DNA of 64,000 nucleotides from Agapetus fuscipes (lineage: Eukaryota > Arthropoda > Insecta > Trichoptera > Glossosomatidae): the NCBI GenBank assembly GCA_951799405.1, contig OX637343.1, positions 4,774,001 to 4,838,000 on the forward strand, written 5' to 3'. Each line of letters opens with the position of its first letter. Within the stretch, counting starts at the first letter, position 1. Under the pieces are notes generated by a model. The model saw nothing but the letters and a program-made list of their open reading frames with translations. It was not told the origin of the DNA and did no database searches. Below, in pieces: positions 32,099-42,627 of this stretch. The position numbers and the translations under genes are program-made.

Positions 32099-32185
32099 CC
32101 ACGGCAACAGATCCCGGAAAACTTCACTCCAGCAATGTCAATGTCAATAAAAGTTTTTGATAAAGTATGGAAAAACTGAAACTAC

Positions 32186-32425
32186 TTCTATAATCTATAA
32201 TCTAAGTTGCAAGGATACATCTGAGAGCATTTAAAGCTCTCAGATGTATGCCCACAAACCAACACGTGTAGTTCGCGCTTACAAATGCTGAATGCGTACT
32301 TACAAATAAAATCCAAACCTCAAATGAACATAAGCCCCACAACTTTTTCCGACCTTTCTTGAAACAGGGGTGACATTGGCAAAGTGAACCATTTTTTACA
32401 GTATGGTTGGTCAGCCTCATACAAT
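32186..32425 (-). repeat. Rep-D copy
   Basis: Minus strand from ATGAGGCTGACCAACCATAC to GCAACTTAGATTATAGATTA. A short palindromic duplication of AGCTCTCAGATG lies near 32220-32248. Confidence 0.8.
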
Positions 32426-32515
32426 TTATCATTTTTTCATTAAATTTATTGTTTTTCCTTATTTTCTCAAAAACTATAATTGACATTGGCATTATAAAAA
32501 ATCGGCTTCATGCGA

Positions 32516-32785
32516 CATTCCTTGACTGATAGGTTGGTATGCGGCTGACCACCCATACTGTAAAAAATGGTTCACTTTGTCAATGTCACCCCTGCTTCAG
32601 GGAAGGTCGGCAAGAGTTGCAGTAGGGCTTATGTTCATTTGAGATTGGGTTTTTTTTATATTGTAGGTCCACATGCGGCATGTGTAAGCGCGAAATTATG
32701 CGTGTCTGCTTGTGGGAATGCATTTAATATGAATCTCAAATGATACATATCTTTGCAGCTTAGATTTAGATTTAGATTTAGATGC
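32516..32785 (+). repeat. Rep-D copy
   Basis: Full-length with CCTTGACTGATAGGTTGG start and a TTAGATTTAGATTTAGAT tail, showing simple-repeat tail growth. Confidence 0.85.
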
Positions 32786-32969
32786 GAGAGTAAACAATGT
32801 AGGATTCTGTAATTAAATAGAAAAAGAAAAATCCAAAACATAGCACGAAAAAAAAACGATAGAAATGTGAACAAAACGTGTTTTTTTAAATATTTTTTTT
32901 GTTACACTTTTTAAGTTATTTTTATAGACCATAAAAACGACGGGTGTAGGATAACAATATAATACGCTC

Positions 32970-33220
32970 TTTAGTCCGATCGATAGCTCAGTTGATAGCG
33001 TGCTTGCATTCCATGCCGAGATCTCGGATTCAAATCCCGCCGAGAGTGTCAGAAATGATTTCCCGTTTCGTTGCTTGTTTCATACCTAGAATATTTTTTT
33101 TTTTTTTAAATACCGGCAAGGTTTACTCAGTCTTCATAAGAAATGAGCTGGGAAGCCTCTTTGTCAACTGAAGTTGTTTGCGTAAGGCCGGCTTACTTAT
33201 CTGTAAGAATAAATAGGTTC
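32970..33220 (+). repeat. SINE-B copy, damaged 3' half
   Basis: Good head (CGATCGATAGCTCAGTTG, CAAATCCCGCCGAGAGTG) and a body with small deletions up to AATAAATAGGTTC. A second partial body copy (TTTACTCAGTCTTCAC, GAGGCCGGC) follows to about 33296. Confidence 0.8.
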
Positions 33221-33296
33221 TAGGTTTACTCAGTCTTCACAAAAAATGAGCTTTGAAGCCTCCATGTCATCTGAAGTTATTTGCGTGAGGCCGGCG

Positions 33297-33402
33297 CGAA
33301 TATGGTATGCAAGCGCGAATTTGTACGTGTCTGCCTGTGAAAATGCATATAATGTGAATCCCCAATGAAACATATCTTTGCAACTTAGCTTATATTAGAT
33401 CT
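33297..33402 (+). repeat. Rep-D 3' part
   Basis: GCAAGCGCGAATTTGTACGT to CTTTGCAACTTAGCTTATAT, joined directly to the SINE-B body on its left. Confidence 0.65.
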
Positions 33403-33644
33403 GCCTTTTCCCTAGCAGCCCGGCAGGGAAACTTCGCAATTTTGTCTCTGTCAATTCAGGTGCGGAGCCTATTTTAAACTCTTCAAGATATTTTTTTCGG
33501 ATTTCCTTCGATCCACATATTTTTGTCTTCGGTTGTACTTCATTTCTGTTATAGCGTCGTCCAGTGAAATCAGGTAGGTATATGAATGAATTTGGAAGCT
33601 GTCACGTGGTCCGCCATATGAGCAGTTGGCAGACCCGCATTTAA
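33403..33644. other. Unassigned DNA
   Basis: Nothing recognised. Confidence 0.4.
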
Positions 33645-33980
33645 GGCTGTGTTAAAAAAAAAATCTCGTTGTTTTTAAAAATATGTTTCTTATACTTTAT
33701 GGCCTTAGTAAAAGAGTGAAATAATTGAAAATAATCACGCGTGTTAAATGATTTTTTATCAAAATTTTTAAGTAAGTTTTTTTATATAACTTAAAAAATG
33801 ACGCCATAAAATAATATTAAAAAAAACTCGTTTTTTCACATTTTTTTTGCTCTCATTTTGTTGTTTTGTATTTTGGAAAAAAAAAATCTTAATAATTATA
33901 GAATGATACAAATTCTAGTAAACGATGCAGTTAAGTTAATGTAATGTGAATAGTTTTTGAGATATTATGAAAAAACTGTT
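33645..33980. repeat. MITE-H copy without clear termini
   Basis: It aligns with 5882-6205 over GTTGTTTTTAAAAATATG, TTTATGGCCTTAGTAAA, ACTTAAAAAATGACGCCA and TAGAATGATACAA. The inverted ends seen at 5813-6224 are not obvious. Confidence 0.65.
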
Positions 33981-34039
33981 TGCAGGAATTGAATAAATTA
34001 ATTAGTTACAGTTTTTTCATTTTAGTTTCCTTTGCTTAT

Positions 34040-34285
34040 TCCTTGACTTATAGGTTGGTATGAGGCTGACCACCCATACTGTAAAAAATGGTTCACTTTG
34101 CCAATGTCATCCCTGTGTCAGGGGAGGTCGGCAAAAGTTGTGGGGCTTATGTTCATTTGAGGTTTGGATTTTATTTGTAAGTACACATTCAGAATTTGTA
34201 AGCGCGAACTACACGTGTTGGTTTGTGGGCATGCATCTGAGAGCTTTAAATGAATATATCCTTGCAACTTACATTATATATTATA
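34040..34285 (+). repeat. Rep-D copy
   Basis: Full-length, start CCTTGACTTATAGGTTGG, end TTGCAACTTACATTATATAT. Confidence 0.85.
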
Positions 34286-34639
34286 GTTAATCCGGGCCTG
34301 GTTGGTGGGTATTATGTGACAGACCACGTGGTCCAGGTCAACGACCCGCCACTGTCCACAGATGATAGTATTTTTAAACCTAAACACTGATAGAGCGAGC
34401 ATGCTTTGCATTCTTCACATTTTATTATACTTTCCCTTTTTCTCGTGAAAGACTTGCGGTGTTATTCACACACAGCAAATCCATGGCTCAGCCGCCACCT
34501 AACCTGTGTTTTCATACCAAAAACGATGATCCATGATATGATGGATCAGCTGCGCGTCAAACGTGAATCTCATAAATGGAAAAGATGTTTGAAATCAAAA
34601 TACTCAATAGGAGTGATGTTGTATCTTCCATAATCTAAT

Positions 34640-34868
34640 CTAATCTAAGCTGCCAAGATATAAGTAGATATATCATTTAAGATTTACATTAAATGCATTC
34701 CCACAAGCAGACATGTATAATTTCGCGCTGACACATGCCGCATGTGGACCTTCAATATAAAAACCCAATCTCAAATGAACATAAGCCCTGCAACTCTTGC
34801 CTGAAACAGAGGTGACATTGGCAAAGTGAACCATTTTTTACAGTATGGGTGGTCAGCCGCATACCAAG
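34640..34868 (-). repeat. Rep-D copy with internal deletion
   Basis: The minus-strand body is normal except that the AGGGAAGGTC portion before GCAAGAGTTGCAGGG is missing. The tail is TTAGATTAGATTAGATTA. Confidence 0.8.
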
Positions 34869-34924
34869 ATCGAGGGGACTTAATGTAAATGTTTTATACT
34901 CAGGGTACGAGGGTACTTTACTAG

Positions 34925-35130
34925 TACTATTAGTTTGGTATGAAGCTGATCACCCATACTGTAAAAAAAATGGTTCACTTTGACAATGTCACCTCTGTTT
35001 CAGGGAAGGTCGGCAAGAGTTGAAGGGCTTCTGTCCATTTGAGATTGGGTTTTTATGTTGTAAATCCACCTGCGCCATGTGTAAGCGCGAACTGATACGT
35101 GTCTGCTTATGGTAATGCATGCAATATCGA
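34925..35130 (+). repeat. Rep-D copy, ends truncated
   Basis: TTTGGTATGAAGCTGATCAC to GTGTCTGCTTATGGTAATGC; the usual CTTTGCAACTTAG end is absent. A MITE-G piece begins immediately after. Confidence 0.7.
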
Positions 35131-35139
35131 TACCTTACA

Positions 35140-36045
35140 AATAAAACTGAATAAGTGACATATTAAGCTAACATGGGTTTCTCATATAGATGCACCTTTT
35201 CCCTATTTTCTATGAGAGAAAACATAACAATAGTGTGAAAATCCTGTAGTTTAGAAGTTGTTCATGAGCACTTCATATTAATAGTTCACTTACAATAGCT
35301 TCTTCTTTTTTTTCGCTTCGCCAAATAAAGGCAATAAGAAAATGTCTGCCGTCAGATGCGGTTAAGACCCTGGTGAGTGCGTTTGTGATGTCTCGGATTG
35401 ACTATTGCTCGACGCTTTATAGTGGTCAGCCGAAGAAACAGTTTAATCGCTTTCAATCTGTGTTGAATTCGGCAGCAAGACTCATATTCGGGATTCCCAA
35501 ATTCGCTCACATCACCCCGCTGTTAAAAAAACTTCATTGGCTTCGTTTCCCGGAGAGGGTGGTCTTCCGTGTTTGTTTAATGGTATATAAAGCCATCAAT
35601 GGCTTGGCCCCACCTTATCTGGCTGATGTGATTTCACCTGTTGAAATGGGTGTTAGGAGGCAGACACTCAGATCTGCGGGTGATGGAGTAGTCAATTTGG
35701 TTCAGCCGCCCCGTCAGATTCGTACAAACTTCGGAGACCGCGCTTTCCGTGTTGCGGGGCCGGTGGAGTGGAACAGACTGCCACCCGGAGTGAAGAACTC
35801 CAAATCTGTGGGTTTATTTCGAGGAGCACTCAAGGCACACTTGTTTAGAAAGTCTTATCCATGATCGGAGAGGGCCCTTGAGGTGTGACACACACAAAAA
35901 CGGCGCTCTCTTATCATGTGTAATTTAAAATAAATCAGCCTGTTATTATTATTATTATTTACTATGAGAAGTTACACACAATAAAATGTTTCATTAACGA
36001 TTTCTCAAATCAGTGAATCAGCACTTATTCAGTTTTCTATATTTA
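35140..36045 (-). mobile_element. MITE-G copy split by a CR1-like LINE
   Basis: Minus-strand MITE-G: CTGAATAAGTGCTGATTCAC at 36045-36010, then the TGTAACTTCTCATAGTAA block at about 35965. After the LINE insertion it continues from about 35290 to the CTTATTCAGTTTTATTTG end near 35140. Confidence 0.65.
35320..35962 (+). pseudogene. CR1-like LINE 3' end, RT C-terminus
   Basis: An open frame from about 35340 to the TGA at 35862-35864 encodes LPSDAVKTLVSAFVMSRID, CSTLYSGQPKKQFNRFQSV, AHITPLLKKLHWLRFPERV, LAPPYLADVISP and GDRAFRVAGPVEWNRLPPG, the C-terminal region of a CR1/L2-type reverse transcriptase. Endonuclease and catalytic motifs are lacking (5' truncation). The 3' UTR contains GGGCCCTTGAGGTGTGACAC, ACAAAAACGGCGCTCTC and an ATT microsatellite. 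This is almost the same 3' end as SINE-A, making this LINE group the likely source of SINE-A retroposition enzymes. Confidence 0.88.
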
Positions 36046-36359
36046 ATGATATATATCTTTGCAACTTAGATTATATATTATAATTTAGTTCTGAACCTTT
36101 ATCAATACTTTGGTAGGTATCTTACCAGCTTTAGATCTATCAAGGTTTTAGACCTTATAAGCAATAGGTTAGATACATTTTTTTTCATAGGTATTCTTCC
36201 AAACCGTCTGGTCTCCCTAAACACATATTTAACACTATTCGTGATATCTAAAATTATTATAGGTACAACTGTGAAAATATTTAGTTATAATATCTGTGGA
36301 CTAGAAACTGTTTTACCGAAAATATACACTACATCCGTTTCAACTTGCTTAATTTCGAA
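36046..36359. other. Unassigned DNA
   Basis: It contains one Rep-D-like end (ATCTTTGCAACTTAGATTAT at about 36056). A TTATAATATCTGTGGACTAG stretch, also seen near 29342, marks another unnamed dispersed repeat. Confidence 0.4.
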
Positions 36360-36440
36360 TCGTCCATAGAAAGAGCGCCCTTGGAGTGACTACATCACGA
36401 AACGGCGCTATAAAGAAATCATCAACTCATCATTATCAAT
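36360..36440 (+). repeat. CR1-like LINE 3' UTR fragment
   Basis: AGCGCCCTTGGAGTGACTAC, then ATCACGAAACGGCGCTATAA and a short CATCATT tail. It matches 7005-7080 inverted. Confidence 0.75.
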
Positions 36441-36794
36441 GTAATTTCGTTGTAAACAAAGAAACTTCAGTGGAATCAGGAAATCTTTCCAGAAAGTTGT
36501 CAAAATTGAAATTCATGCCTGCGCAAATGCTGTGCGTACGCGTTATAATTTTTTTGGTCGGTAAACTTTGCAAGTAAAAAAATATATGTGGCAGGTGTAA
36601 TTATTAAGTATCGAAACACAAAATTGAGAAAACAAGAAAACATAGGATTTCACGAAAGCTCTGTAGTTCACAAGTCGGCTTGACAAGTGAGCCATATAGT
36701 ATTGGTTCTATTTCATTAAAACAGCGGTTTACTTGTTTCACACAATTATCTATCACTTTCTGTTCAGAGTTAAATTTGCACAGTATAATAATAA
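36441..36794. other. Unassigned DNA
   Basis: The sequence around 36385-36560 and 43320-43560 shares GTTGTAAACAAAGAAACT-like and CTGCGCAAATGCTGTGCGT-like pieces. No gene was recognised. Confidence 0.35.
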
Positions 36795-36985
36795 TATTAG
36801 GATGGATAATATGGATATATAGGAGGAATAATATTAGGAAAGAAGTATGTAAGGATAGAAAGAAATGGCGGTTGATCTGTGATGTTGGCGGCTGGGGTCT
36901 GTTAAAGTAAAATTGGTTTTGTGATTTAGTTTTTTATGTCAATGTATATATTGTTATTTTATTGATTTTAAAAATGTAATTTGTC
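36795..36985 (+). repeat. LINE 3'-end fragment
   Basis: KEVCKDRKKWRLICDVGGW resembles the end of the fragment at 6296. The following TTTTAAAAATGTAATTTGTC and ATGTATGTTCC recur at 61440-61478, also directly before a Rep-D copy. Confidence 0.55.
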
Positions 36986-37250
36986 ATGTATGTTCCTTGA
37001 CTTATAAGTTGTTATGCGGCTGACCACCCATACTGTAAAAAAATTGGTTCACTTTGCCAATGTCACCCCTGTTTCAGCGAAGGACGGCAAGAGTTGCAAG
37101 GCTTATGTTCATTTGAGATGGGTTTTTATATTGTAGGTCCACATTCGGCATGTGTTAGCGCGAAATTATACATATCTGCTTGTGGGAATGCATTTAATAT
37201 AAATCTTAAATGATATATATCTTTGCAGCTTAGATTAGATTAGATTAGAT
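36986..37250 (+). repeat. Rep-D copy
   Basis: Full-length with TTCCTTGACTTATAAGTTG start and a tail of TTAGATTAGATTAGATTAG. A SINE composite begins right after. Confidence 0.85.
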
Positions 37251-37672
37251 TAGGATGATTTATTTGGTGAGCGCTGTTTTTGTGTGTATCACACCTCAAG
37301 AGCCCTCTGCGAGCTTGGTCGTCGCTGTAGAAAGCGACAATTCTCAAGCAAGACCCAGTTGTTGACTGTTGTAAGGTTGGATGGACCTTTCAGTGACCAG
37401 TCTTTGGTAAAGGTTTATGAATTTTTCAACTCAGCGAAGAGCACATTCGAAATATAAATGGTATATTTTTGTGCTCCGCCGGGATCCGAATCCACAACCT
37501 TCCATTTACGAGTCCGAAGTGTTGCCACTGGACTACGGATCGGTCCAAGATGCCAACGATACGCGGTGTACCTGAGCGGTAACCCATCCAAGTACTATCC
37601 GCGCCCAATGTTGCTTAACTTCGGTGATCTATGGGAACCGGTGCTTTCAACATGGTAACGTCTTTGACTCAA
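37248..37672 (-). repeat. 5S-A composite SINE, full length
   Basis: On the minus strand, 37672-37548 is a nearly complete 5S rRNA-like head: GTTACCATGTTGAAAGCACC, AGTTAAGCAACATTGGGCGC, AGTACTTGGATGGGTTACCG and GTTGGCATCTTGG. The SINE-A unit then runs to 37248 with its CR1-type tail (AATAAATCATCCTAATC). The 5S internal promoter region (box A, box C with GGATGGGTTACCGC) looks intact. Confidence 0.9.
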
Positions 37673-37734
37673 GTGTAGTTCGACGGCTGAGATATTTCTG
37701 AAGCTGCATGTAATTTCGGTCTTTAATTTGTACT

Positions 37735-38110
37735 AAAAATAAAGATAATTCTCGAAATATAGAGAATCGTAACATACCTACCACCTTGCTAGTTTCTAGA
37801 CTAGACCAGCAGATTCGATTCAACACTGACTTAATCTCGAGCAAATACTTTTTTTTTTTTATTATTAGGTTCATACTTACCTAAGTTTCTACTCACTTCT
37901 AGAGTTCCATAGACTAATTATCAAACTTACACAGACAAACCAAACACAACTACAAATATCCTGCATATTCATAACAATATGTATCAATGCCGTAAACTAG
38001 TTTCTTCTCCAGCAATATTATAGCTCAATGCATAAAACCAACCACAGATTTCTATAAGCTTAGGTAATAGACCTATCTTACGAAATTTTAAAGTCCCTTT
38101 GTAAAGACAG
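37735..38110 (-). repeat. Rep-I copy
   Basis: It aligns with 46690-47110: GAGAATCGT(aa)CATACC, CTTAATCTCGAGCAAATAC, TTCCATAGACTAATTATCA and ATATTCATAACAATATG. The type of element is not known and orientation is arbitrary. Confidence 0.55.
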
Positions 38111-38199
38111 AATCTGTTACCAATATGGTAGGTAACCAGTTTTATTTTTTCCAAACGCGTTACAGCCATTTCTCACTGAAGCATTTTGGAAGAAACGGA

Positions 38200-38300
38200 G
38201 GCAGCTTTGCAGAGGCTCTGGCCACCCCTAGCGGAATGGCGACAGAGTTACAGTTACAGTGTATTTTACCACCATTCTGTCCGGTTTGTCTATGTTTTTT
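38200..38300 (+). repeat. LINE 3' UTR-like fragment
   Basis: GCAGAGGCTCTGGCCACCCC and GCGGAATGGCGACAGAGTTA match, inverted, the 3' end of the LINE fragment at 6262. Nothing coding is attached. Confidence 0.5.
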
Positions 38301-38419
38301 TCTACCCGGCGCCGGGTCGGAAGTCACTAGTGTATGGAGATTTATGAAATATTCCATACAGTTTGTCCGGTAATCTATAGTTGGGTGAAATGCGTTGACT
38401 GAAGAAGGCTCACTGTCAC

Positions 38420-38560
38420 AAAATTCACCTCAATCTATAATCTAAGTTGCAAAGATCTATATTAACATTTAAAATTCATATTAAATGCATGCCCACAAAC
38501 AGACACGTGAAGTTTGCGCTTACAAATGCTGCACGTGCAACCTATAAGTCAAGGAAACAC
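38420..38560 (-). repeat. Rep-D copy with large internal deletion
   Basis: Only the 3' half (TTAGATTATAGATT tail, AGACACGTGAAGTTTGCGC) and the extreme 5' CTTGACTTATAGGTTG remain. Confidence 0.75.
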
Positions 38561-38579
38561 AAATTTTAAATTATCACAA

Positions 38580-38838
38580 ATTCCTTGACTTATAGGTTGG
38601 TATGAGGCTGACCACCCATACTGTAAAAAATGGTTCACTTTGCCAATGTCACCCCTATTTCAGGGAAGGTCGGAAAGAGTTGCAGGGCTTATGTTCATTT
38701 GAGATTGGGTTTTTTATACTGTAGGTTCACATGCGGCATGTGTGATCGCGAAATTATGCGTGTCTGCTTGTGGGAATGCATTTAATAAGAATCTCAAATG
38801 ATACATATCTTTGCAGCTTAGATTTAGATTTAGACTGC
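38580..38838 (+). repeat. Rep-D copy
   Basis: Full-length, in inverted orientation to the preceding copy; tail TTAGATTTAGATTTAGA. Confidence 0.85.
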
Positions 38839-39104
38839 GTACCCTGGGACGAAGGTAATATGTTTAGGCATTGATACGGCCGTGGGACGTCACTTTTTTT
38901 GTCAATGAAATTTGCATCGAGTCCATTCCATCCCCGCTACATATTATTGGAAGGCAAACCGGTCTGTAGGTATAGGATCAACTTACATGAAAAATAATTT
39001 ACCCCAATACATAAATTTTATAGGTTGTAATGAAATGATAACCTAGTTTTTTTGTCCCATAGAAACAAAGTGGCTGATGACACAATGCCATGCCATGATG
39101 ACAT

Positions 39105-39358
39105 CTAATCTAATCTAATCTAAGTTGCAAGGATATGTTACATTGGAGATTCACATTACATGCATTCTCACAACCAGACACGTACAAGTTCGCGCTTGCA
39201 CATGCCTCATGTGAACCTACAACAAAAAAATCAAATCTCAAATGGACATACACCCTGCAACTCTTGCCGTCCTTCCCTGAGACAGGGGTGACATTGGCAA
39301 AGTGAACCATTTTTACAGCATGGGTGGTCAGCCGCATACCAACCTATAAGTCAAGGAA
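39105..39358 (-). repeat. Rep-D copy
   Basis: Full-length minus-strand copy with a TTAGATTAGATTAGAT tail at 39105-39123. CCTTGACTTATAGGTTGG is at the high end. Confidence 0.87.
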
Positions 39359-39829
39359 CACACACACACGACAAATTACATTTTATACATCATTAAATAA
39401 TAATATCCAAATACAAAATATCCATTTACAAACAAAAACAAATTCCAATTTAATAAACCCTATTCGCCAACATTACAGATCAACCGCCATTTCTTTCTGT
39501 CCTTACATACTTCTTTCATTTCCTCCAGAGTCATAACCTTCTTCATACAAGCTCTTCTTTTATTATGACTCTGGATATTCCATTCATTGACATGACATCT
39601 TGGACGTTTTCTAAATATGGCATAAATTCAAGACAATTAATTATAAATTTATTAGTAACTAAATTGATGATATTCATACCAGTTTCTGAATTGGCTGTTC
39701 ACCCATTCACAAATTTATATTTATAGTAAAAAAAATTAAATAGTTTCAGAGAATATATGGTTGCTAAGGACTGCTTGGTGACACACGTGCGAAGTTTGCC
39801 CAATGATATTTAAAAAAAAATCCAAGTCC
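39359..39829. other. Unassigned DNA
   Basis: A short CACACACAC run at 39358 is followed by AT-rich DNA. The CTTTCTGTCCTTACATACTT segment (39490-39520) may be an inverted LINE 3' end (KEVCKDRKK). Otherwise nothing was seen. Confidence 0.35.
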
Positions 39830-39977
39830 ATCTAATCTAATCTAATCTAAGTTGCAAAGATTTGTATAAGATAGATACTCTTGCCGACCTTCCCTGAAGC
39901 AGGGGTGACATTGGCATAGTGAACCATTTTCTTCAGCATGGATGGTCAGCCACACACCAACCTATAATTCAAGGAAC
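39830..39977 (-). repeat. Rep-D copy, internally deleted
   Basis: Tail TTAGATTAGATTAGATGG at the low end and CTTGAATTATAGGTTGG at the high end; the GTGTCTGC to TTCATTTGAG portion is missing. Confidence 0.75.
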
Positions 39978-40177
39978 ATAGACAAGTTACTTTTTTTTTT
40001 AAATCAAAAAAATTGTATGCATGAACATAAAAAACAAATACAGAATACAAAATTCTAATTTATAAAAATAACATAATACCAAAAGTATAGGTACTGAAGT
40101 TCATGGTTTTAGAAACCTTTGAAGCCTTGCATTTTTTTTAAGATTCATAACTAATGTTTTTTTTTTACTTTTTTCAG

Positions 40178-40257
40178 GATGTCTTGTGTCATCAGCCAGA
40201 GCCAGCCAGAAAAGTAGCTGCCACCATGACTCCATCAACAGAAGTCGTACATTTGGC
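40178..40257 (+). CDS. SERAC1-like gene, candidate upstream exon (1 of 7 in window)
   Basis: This is an 80-nt exon candidate between a strong acceptor (TTTTTTTACTTTTTTCAG) and a consensus donor (GGC/GTAAGT). In phase 0 it reads DVLCHQPEPARKVAATMTP and STEVVHL and leaves two bases. The next exon supplies one base, so the joined reading AISRL continues in frame. The exon shows no family motif by itself. The assignment rests on splice signals, phase agreement and position upstream of a certain exon. A weaker alternative is that the gene's preceding exon lies elsewhere and this is a chance open stretch. Confidence 0.5.
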
Positions 40258-40369
40258 GTAAGTTTAACAAATTAAGGTTAACTCGGCTCTCATCAAAAAG
40301 TAGGAGGTCTCCTTTTTCTGAAACGGTCAATAATCTCAATTTGAGTGGATTTGTTATTATATCTCTAAC

Positions 40370-40515
40370 TTAAAGGTAAAACTGAATTAGTGCTGATTCG
40401 CTGATTTAAGAAATCCTGGATAAAACATTTTATTGGGTGTAACTTCTCATAGTAAGTGAACTAATTATAAAGAACTCTTGAAAAACTACAGGATTTTCAC
40501 AAATTTGAAGTATAT
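40370..40515 (+). repeat. MITE-G fragment
   Basis: TTAAAGGTAAAACTGAATTA, GTGCTGATTCGCTGATTTAA, CTTCTCATAGTAAGTGAAC and CTACAGGATTTTCACA are the left half of MITE-G. It is cut by the CR1-like fragment. Confidence 0.65.
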
Positions 40516-40544
40516 TCAGAGCAATATAAACCAGATAAACCAAT

Positions 40545-40912
40545 AGGTATAAGGCGCTTTTATGTGTTGAAGCTTCTGTTAAACAAATGTGACTTAAAGC
40601 AACTTCCTGAAACTGCCAACCTGTGCCAACACTGGTCTCTGTTCTCAACTCCAGAGATAGACTGTTCCAGCAGGATGGACCAGCCGAACTAAAAGCCCCG
40701 TTGAGGAAACCCATTCTGTTCAGCCGAAGTTGCAGTTGAAGCCTATTTACGGCGTCACCTTGTGTAGAATGAAGAGAGCGTCGTCTGCCATCTATTTGGT
40801 CGACTCTGTACAATTCACACAAGTAGGATGGTCAACTCCTTTGAGGGTGTTTACAACCAAGGCACATATTTTGTACTCAATCCTGTCTGCGATACGCAAT
40901 TTAGGTGCTGCA
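40545..40912 (-). pseudogene. CR1-like LINE 3' fragment
   Basis: Minus strand: VDQIDGRRRSLHSTQGDAVN, LNGAFSSAGPSCWNSLSLEL and RTETSVG, then a frameshifted FQEVALSHICLTEASTHKSA-like end. It is homologous to 19740-20215 and has several frame breaks. Confidence 0.75.
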
Positions 40913-40954
40913 ACAAAGGAGAAACTTGGTCAGTTTTTCGGTTCCATGGCATAA

Positions 40955-41165
40955 CGACCCAGTGACAAAATAACATATGCCATAATGACACAGTGACATA
41001 ACGATACAGTGACATAACGACACAGTGACATAACGACACAGTGACATAACGACACAGTGACATAACGACACAGTGACATAACGACACAGTGACATAACGA
41101 CACAGTGACATAACGACACAGTGACATAACGACAAATGACAGAACGGCACATGACAAAACAACAG
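40955..41165 (+). repeat. Minisatellite, 16-bp unit
   Basis: About 11-12 copies of CACAGTGACATAACGA between 40965 and 41135, with decayed units on either side (CAAAATAACATATGC, AATGACAGAACGGCACATGA). It is open in several frames only because 16 is not a multiple of 3. Confidence 0.95.
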
Positions 41166-41240
41166 ATGACAGAAGTGAAACACATGATAGAAAATCATAT
41201 GGAAAAATATCACAGGAAAGTAATTTTAATATTATAATTT

Positions 41241-41526
41241 TAGGATGATTTATTTGGTTAGCGCTGTTTTTGTGTATATCACACCTCAAGAGCTCTCTTC
41301 GCTTGCTCGTCGCTGTAGAAAGCGCCAATACTCAAGCAAGACCCAGTTGCTGTAAGGCTGGATGGACCTTTAGTGACCGGTCTTTGGTAAAGGTATATGA
41401 ATTTTTCACTCAGCGAAGAGCATATTTGAAAATATAAATGGTATATTTTTTGTGCTCAGCCGGGATTCGAACCCACAACCTTTCATTTACGAGTCAGAAG
41501 TGTTAACCACTAGACTATGGACTGAT
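41241..41526 (-). repeat. SINE-A copy
   Basis: Full SINE-A on the minus strand: head 41460-41526 (CCATAGTCTAGTGG, GGTTCGAATCCCGGC), CR1-type 3' end at the low side (AGCGCTAACCAAATAAATCA), tail into AATTATAATATT. Confidence 0.85.
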
Positions 41527-41954
41527 CAAAGATGGGAAAGTACATCACAATGACAAAACTTCACAAGATTTTTGAGTTCATTGAGCTAGGTGTGTCGTTT
41601 TGTTACTGCCATTCTATCATGTCACCCAGTTTTTCGTCCCCCGAGAGTAAGTGACTGCAGTTATTCAAAAACTTCATGCTATGCATGCATCTTGAGGTGT
41701 ACCTAAGAGGCTATGTAAGTAATATGTAAAACAAACTACTATAATTATTGACCATGGCCTTGAATTTGACCATGGCAGTAAGAGAACCTGATCCAAACCA
41801 CTATCTTATATAATCCTGTAATACTAGAGCAGTATGAGCATTATGTGAGCAATACAAAACAATACACATATTATTATAATCTCTACCACAAGTCCACAAA
41901 GCACTTCTCACATGTCCTTACTTGAAACCTAAGCTGTCTTGTTATAATAATGAT

Positions 41955-42425
41955 TATCTATCTATCTATAATCTAAGTTGCAAAGATATGTAACATTTAA
42001 AATTCATATTAAATGCATTCCCACGAACAGACACATGTAATGCTCGAGAGATGTTTTCCGGGATCTGTTGCCGTGGTCTGTGGGAGCTGGAGCAGTTTTC
42101 ATCAAGAGTATCTGCATCATTGCACTTTCACGCTGAAGAAGTCTATTGTAGACATGGGCGAAACGTCTGGAAGCTGCAGCTCCACATAGACCACGGCAAT
42201 AGATCCCGGAAAACATCTCTCCAGCATCATCAGCCGGTCGTGTAAGTCTAAAACTCTTTGACACATTTAAGTTCGCGCTTGCAAATGCAGCATGTGTACT
42301 TACAATTCAAAAACCGAACCTCAAATGAACATAAGACCTGCATTTTTGGCTGACCTTCCCTGGTAAAACGAAACATATTTTATGGCATGGGTGGTCAGCC
42401 TCAAACCAACCTATAAGTCAAGGAA
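41955..42425 (-). repeat. Rep-D copy split by an HHR-element
   Basis: Rep-D 3' region (TTAGATTATAGATAGATAGA tail, CGTGGGAATGC) is at 41955-42040, and the rest at 42261-42425 ending CCTTGACTTATAGGTTGG. The insertion site carries acacatgtaa / acacatttaa on the two sides. Confidence 0.85.
42041..42260 (+). mobile_element. HHR-element copy (220 bp) with hammerhead-like core
   Basis: A 10-base near-duplicate flank (acacatgtaa at 42031-42040, acacatttaa at 42261-42270) marks an insertion into Rep-D. Inside, two long inverted arms (GAGATGTTTTCCGGGATCTG... and its inverse at about 42184-42225) bracket a hammerhead-like core at 42133-42167: CTGAAGA, a stem-II segment, then GAAACGTC. Related units are at 46902-47065, 56675-56709 and beside the N gap at 32099. 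It has no coding capacity. Confidence 0.7.
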
Positions 42426-42464
42426 TCATCACGTAAAAAGAAAAAAGAAATAAAAGTAAATCAC

Positions 42465-42522
42465 TCACAACCTTCTGATAACGAGTCCAAAGAGTTAACC
42501 ACTAGACTACGGACAAGTCTTT
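42465..42522 (-). repeat. SINE-A head remnant
   Basis: AACCACTAGACTACGGAC preceded by ACAACCTTCTGATAACGAGT matches the first 60 bases of SINE-A on the minus strand. It lies about 105 bases upstream of the exon at 42628. Confidence 0.65.
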
Positions 42523-42627
42523 TGTTTTTCAGGAAGTTTGTTCCAAGATGTGACCACACGATTTGGGAGGAAGCGATGTTTAGGGTTGCTTGTACTAGGT
42601 TTTTAATTGTCCATTATCATCTTCCAG

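Noticed and set aside
40851..41328. Open frames rich in VMSLCRYVTVSLCHC repeats
   Set aside because: They are chance readings of the 16-bp minisatellite in several frames; no gene context.
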